The notes under the pieces are model-generated. The model saw nothing but the letters and a program-made list of their open reading frames with translations. It was not told the origin of the DNA and did not search any database. The translations under genes and the position numbers were made by a program. Positions 1 through 8,432 of a DNA stretch of 64,000 nt are shown piece after piece. Location: NCBI GenBank assembly GCA_910588825.1, contig CAJURF010000009.1:7553-71552 (forward strand), written 5' to 3'. The stretch is from an uncultured Lachnospiraceae bacterium. Lineage in GTDB: Bacteria; Bacillota; Clostridia; Lachnospirales; Lachnospiraceae. Within the stretch, counting starts at the first letter, position 1; every line of letters begins with the position of its first letter.

Positions 1-354
1 CGAAAACGAGGCAGAAGCATCCGCTTTGCGTATGAAGAATTGCTGAAATCTTATTATGAAATGGAAAGCGGTGTCATGGAGGAGCAGGCGTATGAAAATT
101 TTGGAACCAGGTGCGGGCATCCAAAATATCGGACTTTGGCGGCACTTTTGTCCCAAAATCTCAGAAGGGGAAACCGCAGGCTGTTGGAAGTGCTGGAGAG
201 GGAATCCACAGAGGCTTTTGAAGAGAGAAAACGGTATGCCCGCGTGCAGGGAGAGACCGCTGCCGCGAAACTGCTGATTCCCATGGTGCTGCAGCTGGTG
301 ATTGTTTTGATAATTCTTATTGTTCCGGCATGTATATCTTTTTATCAGACATAA
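1..354 (+). CDS. TadC-like Flp pilus assembly membrane protein (C-terminal part)
   Basis: The reading frame is open at the left edge, so only the last 117 residues are present. They show the end of a type II secretion F (T2SSF/TadC) domain: an amphipathic helical stretch (RGRS...YEELL, ENFG, LAALLSQNLRRG) and one C-terminal hydrophobic segment (LLIPMVLQLVIVLIILIVPA) with a short tail. TadC is an inner platform protein of the Tad/Flp pilus machine. The Flp1-like pilin starts 43 bases downstream and TadE-like and prepilin-peptidase genes follow, which supports the call. The upstream part, with TadA/TadB expected, lies outside the window. Confidence 0.8.
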   Translation, partial: RKRGRSIRFAYEELLKSYYEMESGVMEEQAYENFGTRCGHPKYRTLAALLSQNLRRGNRRLLEVLERESTEAFEERKRYARVQGETAAAKLLIPMVLQLVIVLIILIVPACISFYQT

Positions 355-397
355 GGAACGGTGTTTGGAAATATCCGTGGAAAGGAGGTGAAGGCCT

Positions 398-565
398 ATG
401 GATGAGCTTTGCGCATTTTTCATTGAGGAGGACGCCATCGGTGTGGTTGAGATCATTCTGATTCTGGTGGTTCTAATCGGACTGGTAGTTATCTTCAAAG
501 ACCAGTTAGTCAAACTGGTGAAAGATATTCTCGAAAAAATTACCACGCAAAGCAACGAAATTTAA
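398..565 (+). CDS. Flp1-like pilin (55 aa)
   Basis: This is a 55-residue protein starting at an ATG behind a strong AAAGGAGG site (381-388). A short acidic N-terminus (MDELCAFFIEED) precedes one hydrophobic helix (VVEIILILVVLIGLVVIF) and a charged amphipathic tail (KDQLVKLVKDILEKI). Length and pattern match the Flp1-like putative pilins of clostridial Tad loci, which assemble into a thin pilus after processing. A Glu precedes the hydrophobic helix, as in type IV pilins, but I cannot place the cleavage site with certainty. Its position between the TadC and TadE-like genes supports the pilin role. It is short enough to be missed by automatic gene calling. Confidence 0.82.
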   Translation: MDELCAFFIEEDAIGVVEIILILVVLIGLVVIFKDQLVKLVKDILEKITTQSNEI

Positions 566-620
566 AAAAGTAACTGTTAATTATCTTATCTCCACAAGAC
601 AAAAGGAGGTGTGCTCTCTG

Positions 621-2075
621 GTGAGAAGGGGAAGTATAACTGTATTTTTCGCTTTGGTCTTATCTATAGTTATTGTTCTGATTTGTACCAGCATAGAATC
701 TGTGAAAATGATGTGTGCCAGGACGCAGATTGCAAATAGTGCAGATGTGGGGATGTATTCTCTGTTCGCCCAATATGATAAATATCTGCTGGAACACTAT
801 GATTTGTTCTATGTGGATGCATCGTATGGCACCGGTGAACTTCGGATGAGTCAGGTTTACCGTACTGTAGAGGATTACATGGACCCTATTCTGGAACAGA
901 ACTATCTGGATTTATCTATTTGTTCCGGCGGCATTACCAGTTTTGGCCTGGCAACAGATGATCACGGGCAGCCCTTTTATGGCCAGGTGGTCAGTTATAT
1001 GAGAGATACCCTTGGAATCCAGGGAGTGCAGCTTCTCTTGGATAAAATTAAGGAGAACACAGGGGAGGTTGAGGAACAGCAGGAAATGAGGAGACAGGCT
1101 GAGGACGGTAATTCTATGGCGGATTATGACGATGAAATGGCTCGGGCGGGAAATGAGAGTGCTCAGGCAGAAGAACAGCTGCCAGACGGCGGGGCGGCAG
1201 ACGTACCGGAGGTTGTGGTGGAAAATCCCATTGATACCATTCGGGAAATACAGAAAATGGGGATTCTGGAATTGGTAGTTTCAGATCCAGAGGCTTTGTC
1301 AGAACGGGAAATAGAAACCAGTGATCTGGTCTCCCATAGGGAGCTGGAGAGAGGGATGGGAGTGCTGGCTGGAGATGTTTTGCAGAATTCAGCGGCAGAC
1401 CAGGCATTATTTCAGGAATATATTATGCAGAAATGTGGAACATATGCACATCCCTCCAGGGGCAGCGGTCTAAAGTATCAGGCGGAGTATATAATTGGAC
1501 AGTCTGGAAGTGATAAAGAGAATCTGAAAAAGACAGCCAATCGGCTGCTGCTTATCAGGGAGGGGGTAAACTTTGCCCATTTATATACAGATCCAGGAAA
1601 AAGATCACAGAGTGCAGCTCTGGCAGCGGCCATTGCCAGCGGATTTCTGGTACCTCCCGCAGCAGGGGTGATTGAGATGGTGATTCTGCTGTGCTGGTCA
1701 TTTGCGGAAAGTGTTTTGGACGTAAAGGCATTGTTTGACGGGAGCAGGGTGCCTTTGTTGAAAAACGTACAGAATTGGAATTTATCTTTGGAAAATCTTC
1801 CAAATTTGCTGAACGAACTGACTGTACAGCGCTCAGGCGGGGATGAACGGGGGCTTAACTATGAGGATTATCTGCGGGCATTACTCTTTTTGGAATCAAC
1901 AGACAGTAAGATTATGGGGAGTATGGATATGATTGAAGCGGATATCCGCAATCAGCCGGGAAGAGAAAATTTCCGCATGGACTGTTGTCTGGATGCCATG
2001 GAGGTGGAGATAGATGTGCGTGTGAATCAGACAAGAACATATACCGTTCTGCATCAGTATGGGTATAATTTATAA
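621..2075 (+). CDS. DUF5702 protein of the Tad/Flp pilus locus
   Basis: The protein has about 484 residues. It has a TadE/TadG-like N-terminus: RRGSITVFFALVLS followed by one membrane helix, then the conserved stretch SIESVKMMCARTQIANSADVG, and a long extracytoplasmic region. This is the DUF5702 family found in clostridial Tad loci. I use the GTG at 621 because AAAGGAGG (601-608) lies about 12 bases upstream; an in-frame GTG at 609 touches the ribosome site and is unlikely. Residues about 145-200 are acidic and low in complexity. A second hydrophobic stretch near residues 330-360 may be a membrane segment. The role is inferred from context: a minor pilin-like or envelope-anchored assembly factor. 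Confidence 0.75.
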   Translation: MRRGSITVFFALVLSIVIVLICTSIESVKMMCARTQIANSADVGMYSLFAQYDKYLLEHYDLFYVDASYGTGELRMSQVYRTVEDYMDPILEQNYLDLSICSGGITSFGLATDDHGQPFYGQVVSYMRDTLGIQGVQLLLDKIKENTGEVEEQQEMRRQAEDGNSMADYDDEMARAGNESAQAEEQLPDGGAADVPEVVVENPIDTIREIQKMGILELVVSDPEALSEREIETSDLVSHRELERGMGVLAGDVLQNSAADQALFQEYIMQKCGTYAHPSRGSGLKYQAEYIIGQSGSDKENLKKTANRLLLIREGVNFAHLYTDPGKRSQSAALAAAIASGFLVPPAAGVIEMVILLCWSFAESVLDVKALFDGSRVPLLKNVQNWNLSLENLPNLLNELTVQRSGGDERGLNYEDYLRALLFLESTDSKIMGSMDMIEADIRNQPGRENFRMDCCLDAMEVEIDVRVNQTRTYTVLHQYGYNL

Positions 2076-2097
2076 TGTGTCAGGGAGGTGTCAAAAC

Positions 2098-2871
2098 ATG
2101 CTTTTTGCCAAAAAACAGAGAAAAGAATTATTGAATATCCCGAATAAAAAGTTTTTGCGTAAATACTCTCTTCGAATAATGTCTGTTCTGCAATCCCCGA
2201 ATACCAGAGCAGACCCTTGGCAAAAAGCATTTTTTGGCACCTTGCGAAAAGGTGTTCTGACTGTGGAATTGGCTTTTGTTCTGCCGTTGTTTCTGATGGG
2301 TACCCTTACTTTGATTGGCTTTATGGATGTGATGAGAGTGCAGACAGAAAAAATCAGCCGCCTGTGTGAAAAGGCCATGGAAATGGGGGTATATGCGTAT
2401 GTGGCAGGAGAAAGAGTTCCTGTAATTGAAATACCGGAGATTTATACCTACCGCCTGCCAGTCTCCATTGTGCCGCTTTTGCCTATGGTGATCACAAATA
2501 GGGGCAGGGTGCACAGCTGGACGGGAATGGATGACAGAGCAGCACTGGAACATGAAGAGGAGATGGTTTATATGGCAGCTTCTGGAAATGTTTATCATGA
2601 TAATCCCCGGTGCAGTTATCTGGATTTGTCTATTTCTCAGGCTTCAGGCAGAGAAGCAGAGCATTTGAGAAATCAACAGGGAGCCAGATATACCCCTTGC
2701 GGGTCATGCGCAAAAGGAACGGCTCCAGCAGATATTATATATATTACCGGACAGGGCACCCGGTATCACAATCGGGTTCGGTGCAGCCGTCTGAAGAGGA
2801 CAGTCCGCATGGTTTTGGTGTCGGAGACGAATGGGCGGTCTCTGTGCTCCAGGTGCGGGCGGAATCAGTGA
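2098..2871 (+). CDS. TadE-like protein with two Cys-rich YHxxxxCSxL/CxxC units
   Basis: The protein has 257 residues. It has a basic N-terminus, then a TadE-like membrane anchor (GVLTVELAFVLPLFLMGTL, about residues 52-75) and an extracytoplasmic part. The C-terminal half carries two similar units: VYHDNPRCSYL followed by TPCGSC, and RYHNRVRCSRL followed by LCSRCG. Each resembles the YHxxxCxxL...PCxxC signature that often ends secreted bacterial proteins and may bind metal or form disulfides. Start: ATG 2098 with AGGGAGG (2082-2088); an earlier in-frame ATG at 2059 overlaps the previous gene and lacks a good site. It is tightly packed within the Tad operon. The job of the Cys units is unknown. 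Confidence 0.75.
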   Translation: MLFAKKQRKELLNIPNKKFLRKYSLRIMSVLQSPNTRADPWQKAFFGTLRKGVLTVELAFVLPLFLMGTLTLIGFMDVMRVQTEKISRLCEKAMEMGVYAYVAGERVPVIEIPEIYTYRLPVSIVPLLPMVITNRGRVHSWTGMDDRAALEHEEEMVYMAASGNVYHDNPRCSYLDLSISQASGREAEHLRNQQGARYTPCGSCAKGTAPADIIYITGQGTRYHNRVRCSRLKRTVRMVLVSETNGRSLCSRCGRNQ

Positions 2872-2883
2872 GGAGGATCAGTG

Positions 2884-3309
2884 ATGGAGCAGATATGTGT
2901 ATTGAGTTTTTTGAGTGTGAATAGTTTTCAGGATATCAGGAAAAAGCAGGTTTATTTAAGTGCTGTTGTGGTTTATGGGATTCTGGGAATTTTATATATT
3001 TTTTTGCACAGGGATCATTTGGAGGTTTTACTGCTGGGGGCGCTGCCAGGCATACTGCTGATGTGTGTGGGAAAAATCAGCGGGGGCGCACTGGGGCTGG
3101 GAGATGGTCTGGCTGTCATGATTTCCGGCATCTATATGGGAATTTGGAAAACATTGGAATTCATAGCTCTGTCTCTTTTGATGGCGGCAGTATGGGCGGG
3201 ATTTCTGATGTTTGTGAAAAAGAAGGGGAGAAAGGCAAGTTTCCCCTTTGTGCCATTTATGCTGGCAGCGTACGTGGTGCTCTGCCTGATACAGACTGTG
3301 GAGGGATAG
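2884..3309 (+). CDS. tadV: Prepilin peptidase, TadV/CpaA type
   Basis: This is a 141-residue integral membrane aspartyl protease of the type IV leader peptidase family. It would cleave and activate the Flp1-like pilin and pseudopilins at the membrane. The two expected catalytic aspartates are visible: Asp17 in SFQDIRKKQV and Asp74 in the GxGD motif GLGDG. Four to five hydrophobic segments follow. The length fits the short TadV/CpaA class without the N-methylase domain. ATG 2884 is preferred over GTG 2881 because AGGAGG (2871-2876) is then seven bases away. The gene lies between the two TadE-like genes in a single transcription unit. Confidence 0.88.
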   Translation: MEQICVLSFLSVNSFQDIRKKQVYLSAVVVYGILGILYIFLHRDHLEVLLLGALPGILLMCVGKISGGALGLGDGLAVMISGIYMGIWKTLEFIALSLLMAAVWAGFLMFVKKKGRKASFPFVPFMLAAYVVLCLIQTVEG

Positions 3310-3312
3310 AAA

Positions 3313-3768
3313 ATGCACAATGCTGGGGCGAAAGGGAGATGGAGCAGAGGAAGTCTGACAGTTGAAACGGCGCTGTGTATGCCGCTTATACTGCTTGTGT
3401 GGATGGGGACTGTGTCCGTGTGTCTGTTTGTACACAACCGGGCATGGCTGACCGCTGCTGCTTATGAATCGGCGGTCACTGGAAGCTGGGATGCTGTCTG
3501 TACATATGGAGATGTAGAAGAACAGGCCAGGGAGAAACTGCGGATTCTCCTGCAGCAGTCGCTGTATGGTTCCGGGGATATCCAGACAGACGTTGTAAAA
3601 GATGGAGAAACATTGAAAGTAATGATAGAAGGCAGACATGATACATACAAAGGACTGAGGTGGGAGTTTCATATTGAGGGCAGCAGAAAGCTGTGCCGCC
3701 CGGTTCCTTTTATACGAAAAGCAAAAATTCTTCGGGAAACTGGCAGGCAGTTAGGAGGCGGTTCGTAA
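3313..3768 (+). CDS. TadE-like pseudopilin
   Basis: The protein has 151 residues with a typical TadE N-terminus (RGSLTVETALCMPLILLVWMG) forming one membrane helix near residues 13-40, followed by an extracytoplasmic alpha/beta region. TadE-like proteins are minor pseudopilins of the Flp system and substrates of the prepilin peptidase encoded just upstream. It starts three bases after the tadV stop, and its own stop overlaps the next start in TAATG (3766-3770), which suggests translational coupling. The sequence after the helix is poorly conserved, so assignment rests on the N-terminal motif and context. Confidence 0.78.
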   Translation: MHNAGAKGRWSRGSLTVETALCMPLILLVWMGTVSVCLFVHNRAWLTAAAYESAVTGSWDAVCTYGDVEEQAREKLRILLQQSLYGSGDIQTDVVKDGETLKVMIEGRHDTYKGLRWEFHIEGSRKLCRPVPFIRKAKILRETGRQLGGGS

Positions 3769-5063
3769 TGGAGGTGAGCTATAAGCGGGATGTGAACCAT
3801 ACTTTTATGGTCATACGGCTGGATGGAGAGATAGATACAAAGGCGTATCCGGTTCGGATGGTGTTAGGAAATGTAATTCCAGGACTGCTTCCCTGCAGAA
3901 TGCAAAAAGCGGATGGAGATATTCTGCTGTACTATGATATTACAAACCGGCAGTGCCTGGCGGATGCATATGGAAAACTCACCTATGTGGAATTAAAAGA
4001 GATTTATCAGCGGTTTCTGAAAATATTTGAACAGATGGAAGTGTATTTGCTGAACTTAGACCAATTGCTTCTGGAAGCGGAGTATGTATATGTGGATAAA
4101 AAAGAAGGGGACATGTCTTTGTGCTATCTTCCAGGGTATGAAAAGCCTGTTCAGGAACAGCTGCGCTGTTTTACAGAGTATCTTCTGCCGCGTATGGAAC
4201 ATCAGGATTCTCAGGGGGTAATGCTGGGTTACGGAATCTACCGCCTGATGGTGGAAGATGGATTTCAGATGGAAAATGTGCGGGAGCTTCTGCATCAATC
4301 CGAAAAGCAGAGAAACGGTCCGGAGACACCCACAGGTGAATCTATTCCAAGGCAGGAGGCTGAGGATGATTGGGCGGCAATGGAATACGAAGAAGAAAAG
4401 AAGGGCGGGGAAAGAAAAGAGGATTCACAGAAAAACATGTGGGTAAAAGACTTGATTATGATTTTCACAGGGCTGTTCTTGTTTGGTGGTTTTGCGGGTT
4501 TAAAAAGTCTGGGGTACTTTTCATGGCTGACTGTGCCTATGATGCTGGCGGTACTTTTTTGTCTGGTGTTAGGTATGGGAGTTATCTTTTTGAGCGGCAG
4601 AAAGAAAGATATGGTAAATGAACATGTGGATAAAGAAACAGCTGAAAATACAATAGATGAGCCGCGGGAAAGAGTGGAGTTTCCGGATTTTTTGCATAAA
4701 GAGGTGGATGAAGATGCAGCTGGAGAGGAAACAGTGGTCTTGTATAGAAATCCGGAATATGAATATCCGGTGCTTGTGTGCGAAGAACCGGGGCAGGCTC
4801 CTCCGATTGTTCTCAATCGCGAAATGCTTATAATAGGAAAAGTAGATGGCGTATCCGATGTATTGCTGAACAGGGTTTCTGTCAGCCGTGTACATGCCAA
4901 AATCTGTAAAAAGGACAATGAATACTGGATTAGTGACCTTAATTCTAAAAATGGGACATTTATCAATGGGAAAAAATTGGAAAAGGAAGAGGAATATCCG
5001 CTCCAGTCTGAAGATCAGGTGGTTTTTGCAGATGTATGTTACCGTTTTGTGAAAAACCGCTAA
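3768..5063 (+). CDS. FHA-domain membrane protein (DUF6382 type)
   Basis: The protein has 431 residues. The N-terminal ~200 residues form a DUF6382-like domain; an acidic linker follows, then two adjacent membrane helices (about residues 230-280), and a C-terminal forkhead-associated domain with the classic marks: LIIGK, RVSVSRVHA and DLNSKNGTFINGK. FHA domains bind phosphothreonine, so this is a membrane reader of Ser/Thr kinase signals. Clostridial Tad loci commonly end with such a gene, implying phospho-control of pilus assembly. ATG 3768 follows AGGAGG (3753-3758) and overlaps the previous stop by one base. No Ser/Thr kinase gene is in this window. Confidence 0.85.
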   Translation: MEVSYKRDVNHTFMVIRLDGEIDTKAYPVRMVLGNVIPGLLPCRMQKADGDILLYYDITNRQCLADAYGKLTYVELKEIYQRFLKIFEQMEVYLLNLDQLLLEAEYVYVDKKEGDMSLCYLPGYEKPVQEQLRCFTEYLLPRMEHQDSQGVMLGYGIYRLMVEDGFQMENVRELLHQSEKQRNGPETPTGESIPRQEAEDDWAAMEYEEEKKGGERKEDSQKNMWVKDLIMIFTGLFLFGGFAGLKSLGYFSWLTVPMMLAVLFCLVLGMGVIFLSGRKKDMVNEHVDKETAENTIDEPRERVEFPDFLHKEVDEDAAGEETVVLYRNPEYEYPVLVCEEPGQAPPIVLNREMLIIGKVDGVSDVLLNRVSVSRVHAKICKKDNEYWISDLNSKNGTFINGKKLEKEEEYPLQSEDQVVFADVCYRFVKNR

Positions 5064-5158
5064 ATGGTATGTTAGTTCTTTACATTCGTTTCAAGTTGTG
5101 ATTTAATGATCAAAGTCAATGTTATTCGCATATCAGTGTCTTGAAGGCAGGTTGGACA

Positions 5159-5764
5159 ATGGAGAAAAGAGTTTCTGTAAGTACAGCAATCATAGCTTTA
5201 AATAGTATCGTTTTCCTGATCGTAGAGTTCACAGGCGGTAGTTCGGACCTGGAGCATATGATATCCTGGGGGGCAGCCTATGCGCCGCTGATTACAGAAG
5301 AACAGGAATACTATCGTTTAATCTCTTGTATGTTTCTTCATTTTGGCATGGAGCATTTGGTCAATAATATGCTGGCCCTGTATTTTGTGGGAGGGCGTCT
5401 GGAGCATGAGGTGGGAAAACTCAGATTTGCGGTAATTTATTTTGCCGGCGGAGGGGCCGGAAGCGTACTGTCTTACTATATGGATATTCGAAATGGGACA
5501 GCATATGTTTCGGTGGGCGCTTCCGGCGCCGTATTTGCCGTAATTGGGGCGATGATTTATGTCCTGATTCTGAATCGGGGCCAGTTGGAAGGGCTGGCCA
5601 TACGTCAGATGGTTTTTATGGCCGCATTATCTTTATATTACGGATTTGCAAGTCAGGGGATTGACAATGCGGCTCATGTGGGCGGTTTCCTGAGCGGCTT
5701 TGTTCTGGCATTGGTTTTATACCATCGAAAGCACAGGCCCGGGTGTGTTTTGGATGCATCTTAA
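5159..5764 (+). CDS. Rhomboid family intramembrane serine protease
   Basis: This is a 201-residue, six-helix rhomboid protease. The catalytic Ser122 lies in GASGAVF and the catalytic His173 in NAAHVGGF; the HFGxxHLxxNM motif (residues 61-71) is also present. It would cut single-pass membrane proteins within the bilayer. The ATG at 5159 gives the expected short cytoplasmic N-terminus; a TTG at 5141 in the same frame is possible because the ribosome site before 5159 is weak. It follows the FHA gene by about 95 bases and may be transcribed separately. The substrate is unknown; TadE-like anchors or signalling proteins nearby are only guesses. Confidence 0.88.
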   Translation: MEKRVSVSTAIIALNSIVFLIVEFTGGSSDLEHMISWGAAYAPLITEEQEYYRLISCMFLHFGMEHLVNNMLALYFVGGRLEHEVGKLRFAVIYFAGGGAGSVLSYYMDIRNGTAYVSVGASGAVFAVIGAMIYVLILNRGQLEGLAIRQMVFMAALSLYYGFASQGIDNAAHVGGFLSGFVLALVLYHRKHRPGCVLDAS

Positions 5765-5780
5765 ATGTATTAAAGATGTA

Positions 5781-6464
5781 TTAAGGGTATGGAAAAGACA
5801 AAATGAAAGTTGTTTCCACTCCCGGCTGGGATGAAAAATCAATACTTCCCCCATGGGCCTGTATAATTTGTTTTACGATGGTAAGGCCCAGCCCCGTTCC
5901 GTTTTCTTTGTAGGTGATAAAGGGGTCAAAAATGGTAGACTGGTATTCTGGCTCAATACCGCATCCGTTATCACGGATCAAAATCAGGAATGCGCCAGGT
6001 TCTTTTTCGGTAATGATATGTATGACACCGTCTTTGTCCACAGATTCGCTGGCATTGCGTATCAGATTGAGCAGTGCCTGCTGAATTTTTATAGTATCCA
6101 GTGACAGTACAATATCTGTTTCCGGAATATGATTCTCGTAAATTAAGCGGATGCCCAGGTACTGATAAGTGGGCTTTAATTCCTGCATGAGTTTTTCCAG
6201 GTAAGAAAAAATGTGAACAGGCTTTTGGTGAAGCTGCCAGGAATTGTTGTAAAGGGATAATTCATCCAGTAAATTCTTTAAAAAATCCATCTGATCCTGG
6301 ATATCCGCCCAATATTCAAAATCTTCTGCTTCTGGATGTGCCCGCTCAATGAACTGCAGATAGCTGTTGATCAAAGTGACGGGATTTCTGATTTCATGGG
6401 AAATTTTAGAAAGTGTAAATTGATAGTCTTGTTTTATTTGTTCTATTGTTTTCGTCTCTGACAT
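5781..6464 (-). CDS. Soluble sensor histidine kinase
   Basis: The protein has 227 residues and no membrane helix or obvious sensor domain. It has a HisKA dimerisation box (SKISHEIRNP, phospho-His23) and a HATPase domain with the N box (LLNLIRNASES), DNGCGIEP and the G2 box GTGLGL. It resembles the catalytic part of sporulation-type kinases (KinB/KinC-like) and could feed a phosphorelay, but no response regulator is adjacent. It converges on the rhomboid gene with a 16-base gap. The ribosome site before the ATG is weak. Its input is unknown and may come through a partner protein. Confidence 0.85.
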   Translation of the reverse strand: MSETKTIEQIKQDYQFTLSKISHEIRNPVTLINSYLQFIERAHPEAEDFEYWADIQDQMDFLKNLLDELSLYNNSWQLHQKPVHIFSYLEKLMQELKPTYQYLGIRLIYENHIPETDIVLSLDTIKIQQALLNLIRNASESVDKDGVIHIITEKEPGAFLILIRDNGCGIEPEYQSTIFDPFITYKENGTGLGLTIVKQIIQAHGGSIDFSSQPGVETTFILSFPYP

Positions 6465-6694
6465 GGGGTAACCTGTGCTTTCTATGGTTGGTTATATGTG
6501 TATAAGATATGTTTCAGTATGTGCAGAAGTTGTGAATATTTTTATTCTTTTATAGTATCATTTTGCTGGTATTATGGCAATGATAATTTATCGACTAATA
6601 TTTATATGAATATATCGCAATCGACATGTTTGGAGCCATGATTGTTCTGCTGATTCAGGGTATGAGTCTGCCATATGGAAAACGATATTAACAG

Positions 6695-6724
6695 TTGCAC
6701 TATTGTAAAGACAGGTGTTATAAT
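6695..6724 (+). promoter_or_regulatory. Promoter of the HIT gene
   Basis: TTGCAC (6695-6700), an 18-base spacer and a perfect TATAAT (6719-6724) lie 25 bases before the HIT start. The rest of the 284-base gap 6465-6748 is AT-rich. It holds a short open stretch (about 6619-6692) that could encode a hydrophobic peptide but has no ribosome site; nothing else is recognisable. Confidence 0.6.
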
Positions 6725-6748
6725 AATAAAAAATGGAGGTGACCAGTT

Positions 6749-7147
6749 ATGGAGTGTATTTTTTGTAAAATTGCAAATGGAGAAATTCCGTCAACAACCT
6801 TGTATGAAGACAATGACTTTCGTGTGATTCTGGATGTGAATCCGGCCAGTAAAGGACATACGTTGATATTACCTAAAAAACATGCGGAAAATCTTTACGA
6901 TCTGCCGGATGAAACAGCGTCTAAGGCTTTGGTTCTGGCTAAGAATATGGCATCTAAAATAGAAAAGGCACTGGAGTGTGACGGGTTAAATCTGGTGCAG
7001 AATAACGGGGAGACTGCAGGTCAGACGGTTTTTCATTTTCATATGCATATTATACCTAGATATAAAAATGACAGTGTGAAATTGGGATGGAAACCAGGAA
7101 AGCTGTCAGATGCCATGCGGGAGGAACTGTTGTCTGCTTTGAAATAG
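6749..7147 (+). CDS. HIT family nucleotide hydrolase/transferase
   Basis: This is a 132-residue histidine-triad protein of the HinT/protein kinase C inhibitor-like branch. The triad HFHMHI gives His96, His98 and His100, and the Cys-rich start MECIFCKI is typical of bacterial HinT. The family hydrolyses phosphoramidates of adenosine (AMP-lysine and related) and acts as a cytosolic housekeeping enzyme. The gene stands alone with its own promoter and a clear GGAGGTGA ribosome site (6734-6741). It faces murG across a long palindrome. The family assignment is firm; the precise physiological substrate is not known. Confidence 0.93.
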   Translation: MECIFCKIANGEIPSTTLYEDNDFRVILDVNPASKGHTLILPKKHAENLYDLPDETASKALVLAKNMASKIEKALECDGLNLVQNNGETAGQTVFHFHMHIIPRYKNDSVKLGWKPGKLSDAMREELLSALK

Positions 7148-7168
7148 GGGGGGCTTAAGAAGGATCAG

Positions 7169-7335
7169 TAAGGAGCAGCGGGAAAATAACTGACATATTC
7201 TATCCTGACTTGTCTATTTCTCCGATTGCACAGGTGAAAAGCCTTGCGATGCCAGCATTTCCTGCGTTTTTTGACCTGTACACTCGAAGAAATATCCTGG
7301 GTAATCTGTATCAGTTATTTTTCTACAGCTCCTTA
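7169..7335. repeat. 167-bp imperfect palindrome between HIT and murG
   Basis: The whole interval folds back on itself. TAAGGAGC at 7169-7176 pairs with GCTCCTTA at 7328-7335; AAAATAACTGA near 7183-7193 pairs with TCAGTTATTTTT near 7311-7322; and the inner arms around TATTTCT...ACAGGT (7215-7235) pair with ACCTGTACACTCGAAGAAATA (7274-7294). The right end covers the last codons and the stop of murG. It may be a MITE-like insertion that supplied the murG 3' end, or a large bidirectional terminator between convergent genes. It carries no open frame. Confidence 0.7.
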
Positions 7336-8402
7336 TGAGAAGATGTGATTTCCTCAAACAAATTGGTGATGCGTGTGATAGAATCCATGAGATTACTTTG
7401 CTTCATGGAATCAATATAAGTGTCCCGATGGGAGTGCAGTTTTCGTATAGCGGATAATAGTGTTTTCTCGGTGATATTATCTTCTTCCAGTACGATGCTG
7501 AACTTCTGCCGTTCAAAAGAACGGGCATTGAGAATCTGGTCGCCCCGGCTGGCCCTGGCTGGCAGGGGAATCAGCAGATTCGGTTTTTGCAAAGCAAGAA
7601 TTTCGCAGATTGCGTTAGCACCGGCACGGGATATAATTAAGTCGGAAATGGCAAAAAGGTCGGCCAGTTCATCCTTTATGTATTCGAATTGAACATAGCC
7701 TTCTGTTTGTTTTAATGAAGCATCTAATTTGTCTTTTCCGCACAGGTGGATGACGTGAAAGTCGGGCAGCAGGCTGGGGAGTATCCTGCGGATATTTTCA
7801 TTAACAGAGGCGGCTCCCAGACTTCCGCCCATGACCAGAATTACAGGCTTACGGGTGGAAAATCCGCAAAATGTCATTGCTTTTTCTGCATTTCCCCGTA
7901 ACAGCTCCTGACGGATAGGGCTGCCTGTGAGTACTGCTTTTTCAGCAGGCAGATGTTCCACTGTTTCGGGAAAGTTGCAGCATACCTTAACAGCAGAAGG
8001 AATGGCCAGCTTATTTGCCAGTCCAGGCGTCATATCGGATTCGTGTATAATGGCGGGGATGTGCTGATGTTTTGCGGCAATCACCACAGGAACAGTTACA
8101 AATCCGCCTTTTGAGAAGACGAGATCGGGCTTTAACTTTTTCAGCAATTTACGGGCTTGGACATATCCTTTGAGCACGCGGAAAGGATCGGAAAAATTCT
8201 TCCAATCAAAATAGCGCCTTAATTTGCCGGATTCGATACCATAATATGGAATGTTGAGTTCTTCGATTAATTTTTTTTCAATTCCGTCCAATGAGCCAAT
8301 ATAGGAAATTTGATAGCCTAAATCTGATAACCGTGGAATCAGGGCTATATTGGGGGTCACATGGCCGGCTGTACCGCCGCCAGTTAGAACAATATGTTTC
8401 AT
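7323..8402 (-). CDS. murG: MurG, lipid II synthesis GlcNAc transferase
   Basis: This is a 359-residue GT28-family enzyme. It transfers GlcNAc from UDP-GlcNAc to undecaprenyl-PP-MurNAc-pentapeptide (lipid I) on the inner membrane face, making lipid II for peptidoglycan. Visible motifs are the N-terminal glycine loop TGGGTAGHV, the acceptor-side motif HESDMTPGLANK, the C-terminal glycine loop GGSLGAASVN, and the donor site SRAGANAICE...LPARASRGDQ. GGAGG lies nine bases before the ATG. The gene is not in the usual dcw cluster but stands alone. Its last residues (KEL-stop) fall inside the palindrome. Clostridia often carry a second isolated murG-like gene; whether this is the only copy cannot be seen. 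Confidence 0.93.
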   Translation of the reverse strand: MKHIVLTGGGTAGHVTPNIALIPRLSDLGYQISYIGSLDGIEKKLIEELNIPYYGIESGKLRRYFDWKNFSDPFRVLKGYVQARKLLKKLKPDLVFSKGGFVTVPVVIAAKHQHIPAIIHESDMTPGLANKLAIPSAVKVCCNFPETVEHLPAEKAVLTGSPIRQELLRGNAEKAMTFCGFSTRKPVILVMGGSLGAASVNENIRRILPSLLPDFHVIHLCGKDKLDASLKQTEGYVQFEYIKDELADLFAISDLIISRAGANAICEILALQKPNLLIPLPARASRGDQILNARSFERQKFSIVLEEDNITEKTLLSAIRKLHSHRDTYIDSMKQSNLMDSITRITNLFEEITSSHKEL

Positions 8403-8432
8403 AGATAATTTTCCTCCTGAATCTTATTCCTG

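Noticed and set aside
6619..6692. Short hydrophobic reading stretch before the HIT promoter
   Set aside because: It is too short to identify, has no ribosome site and could be a gene remnant, but nothing supports one specific family.
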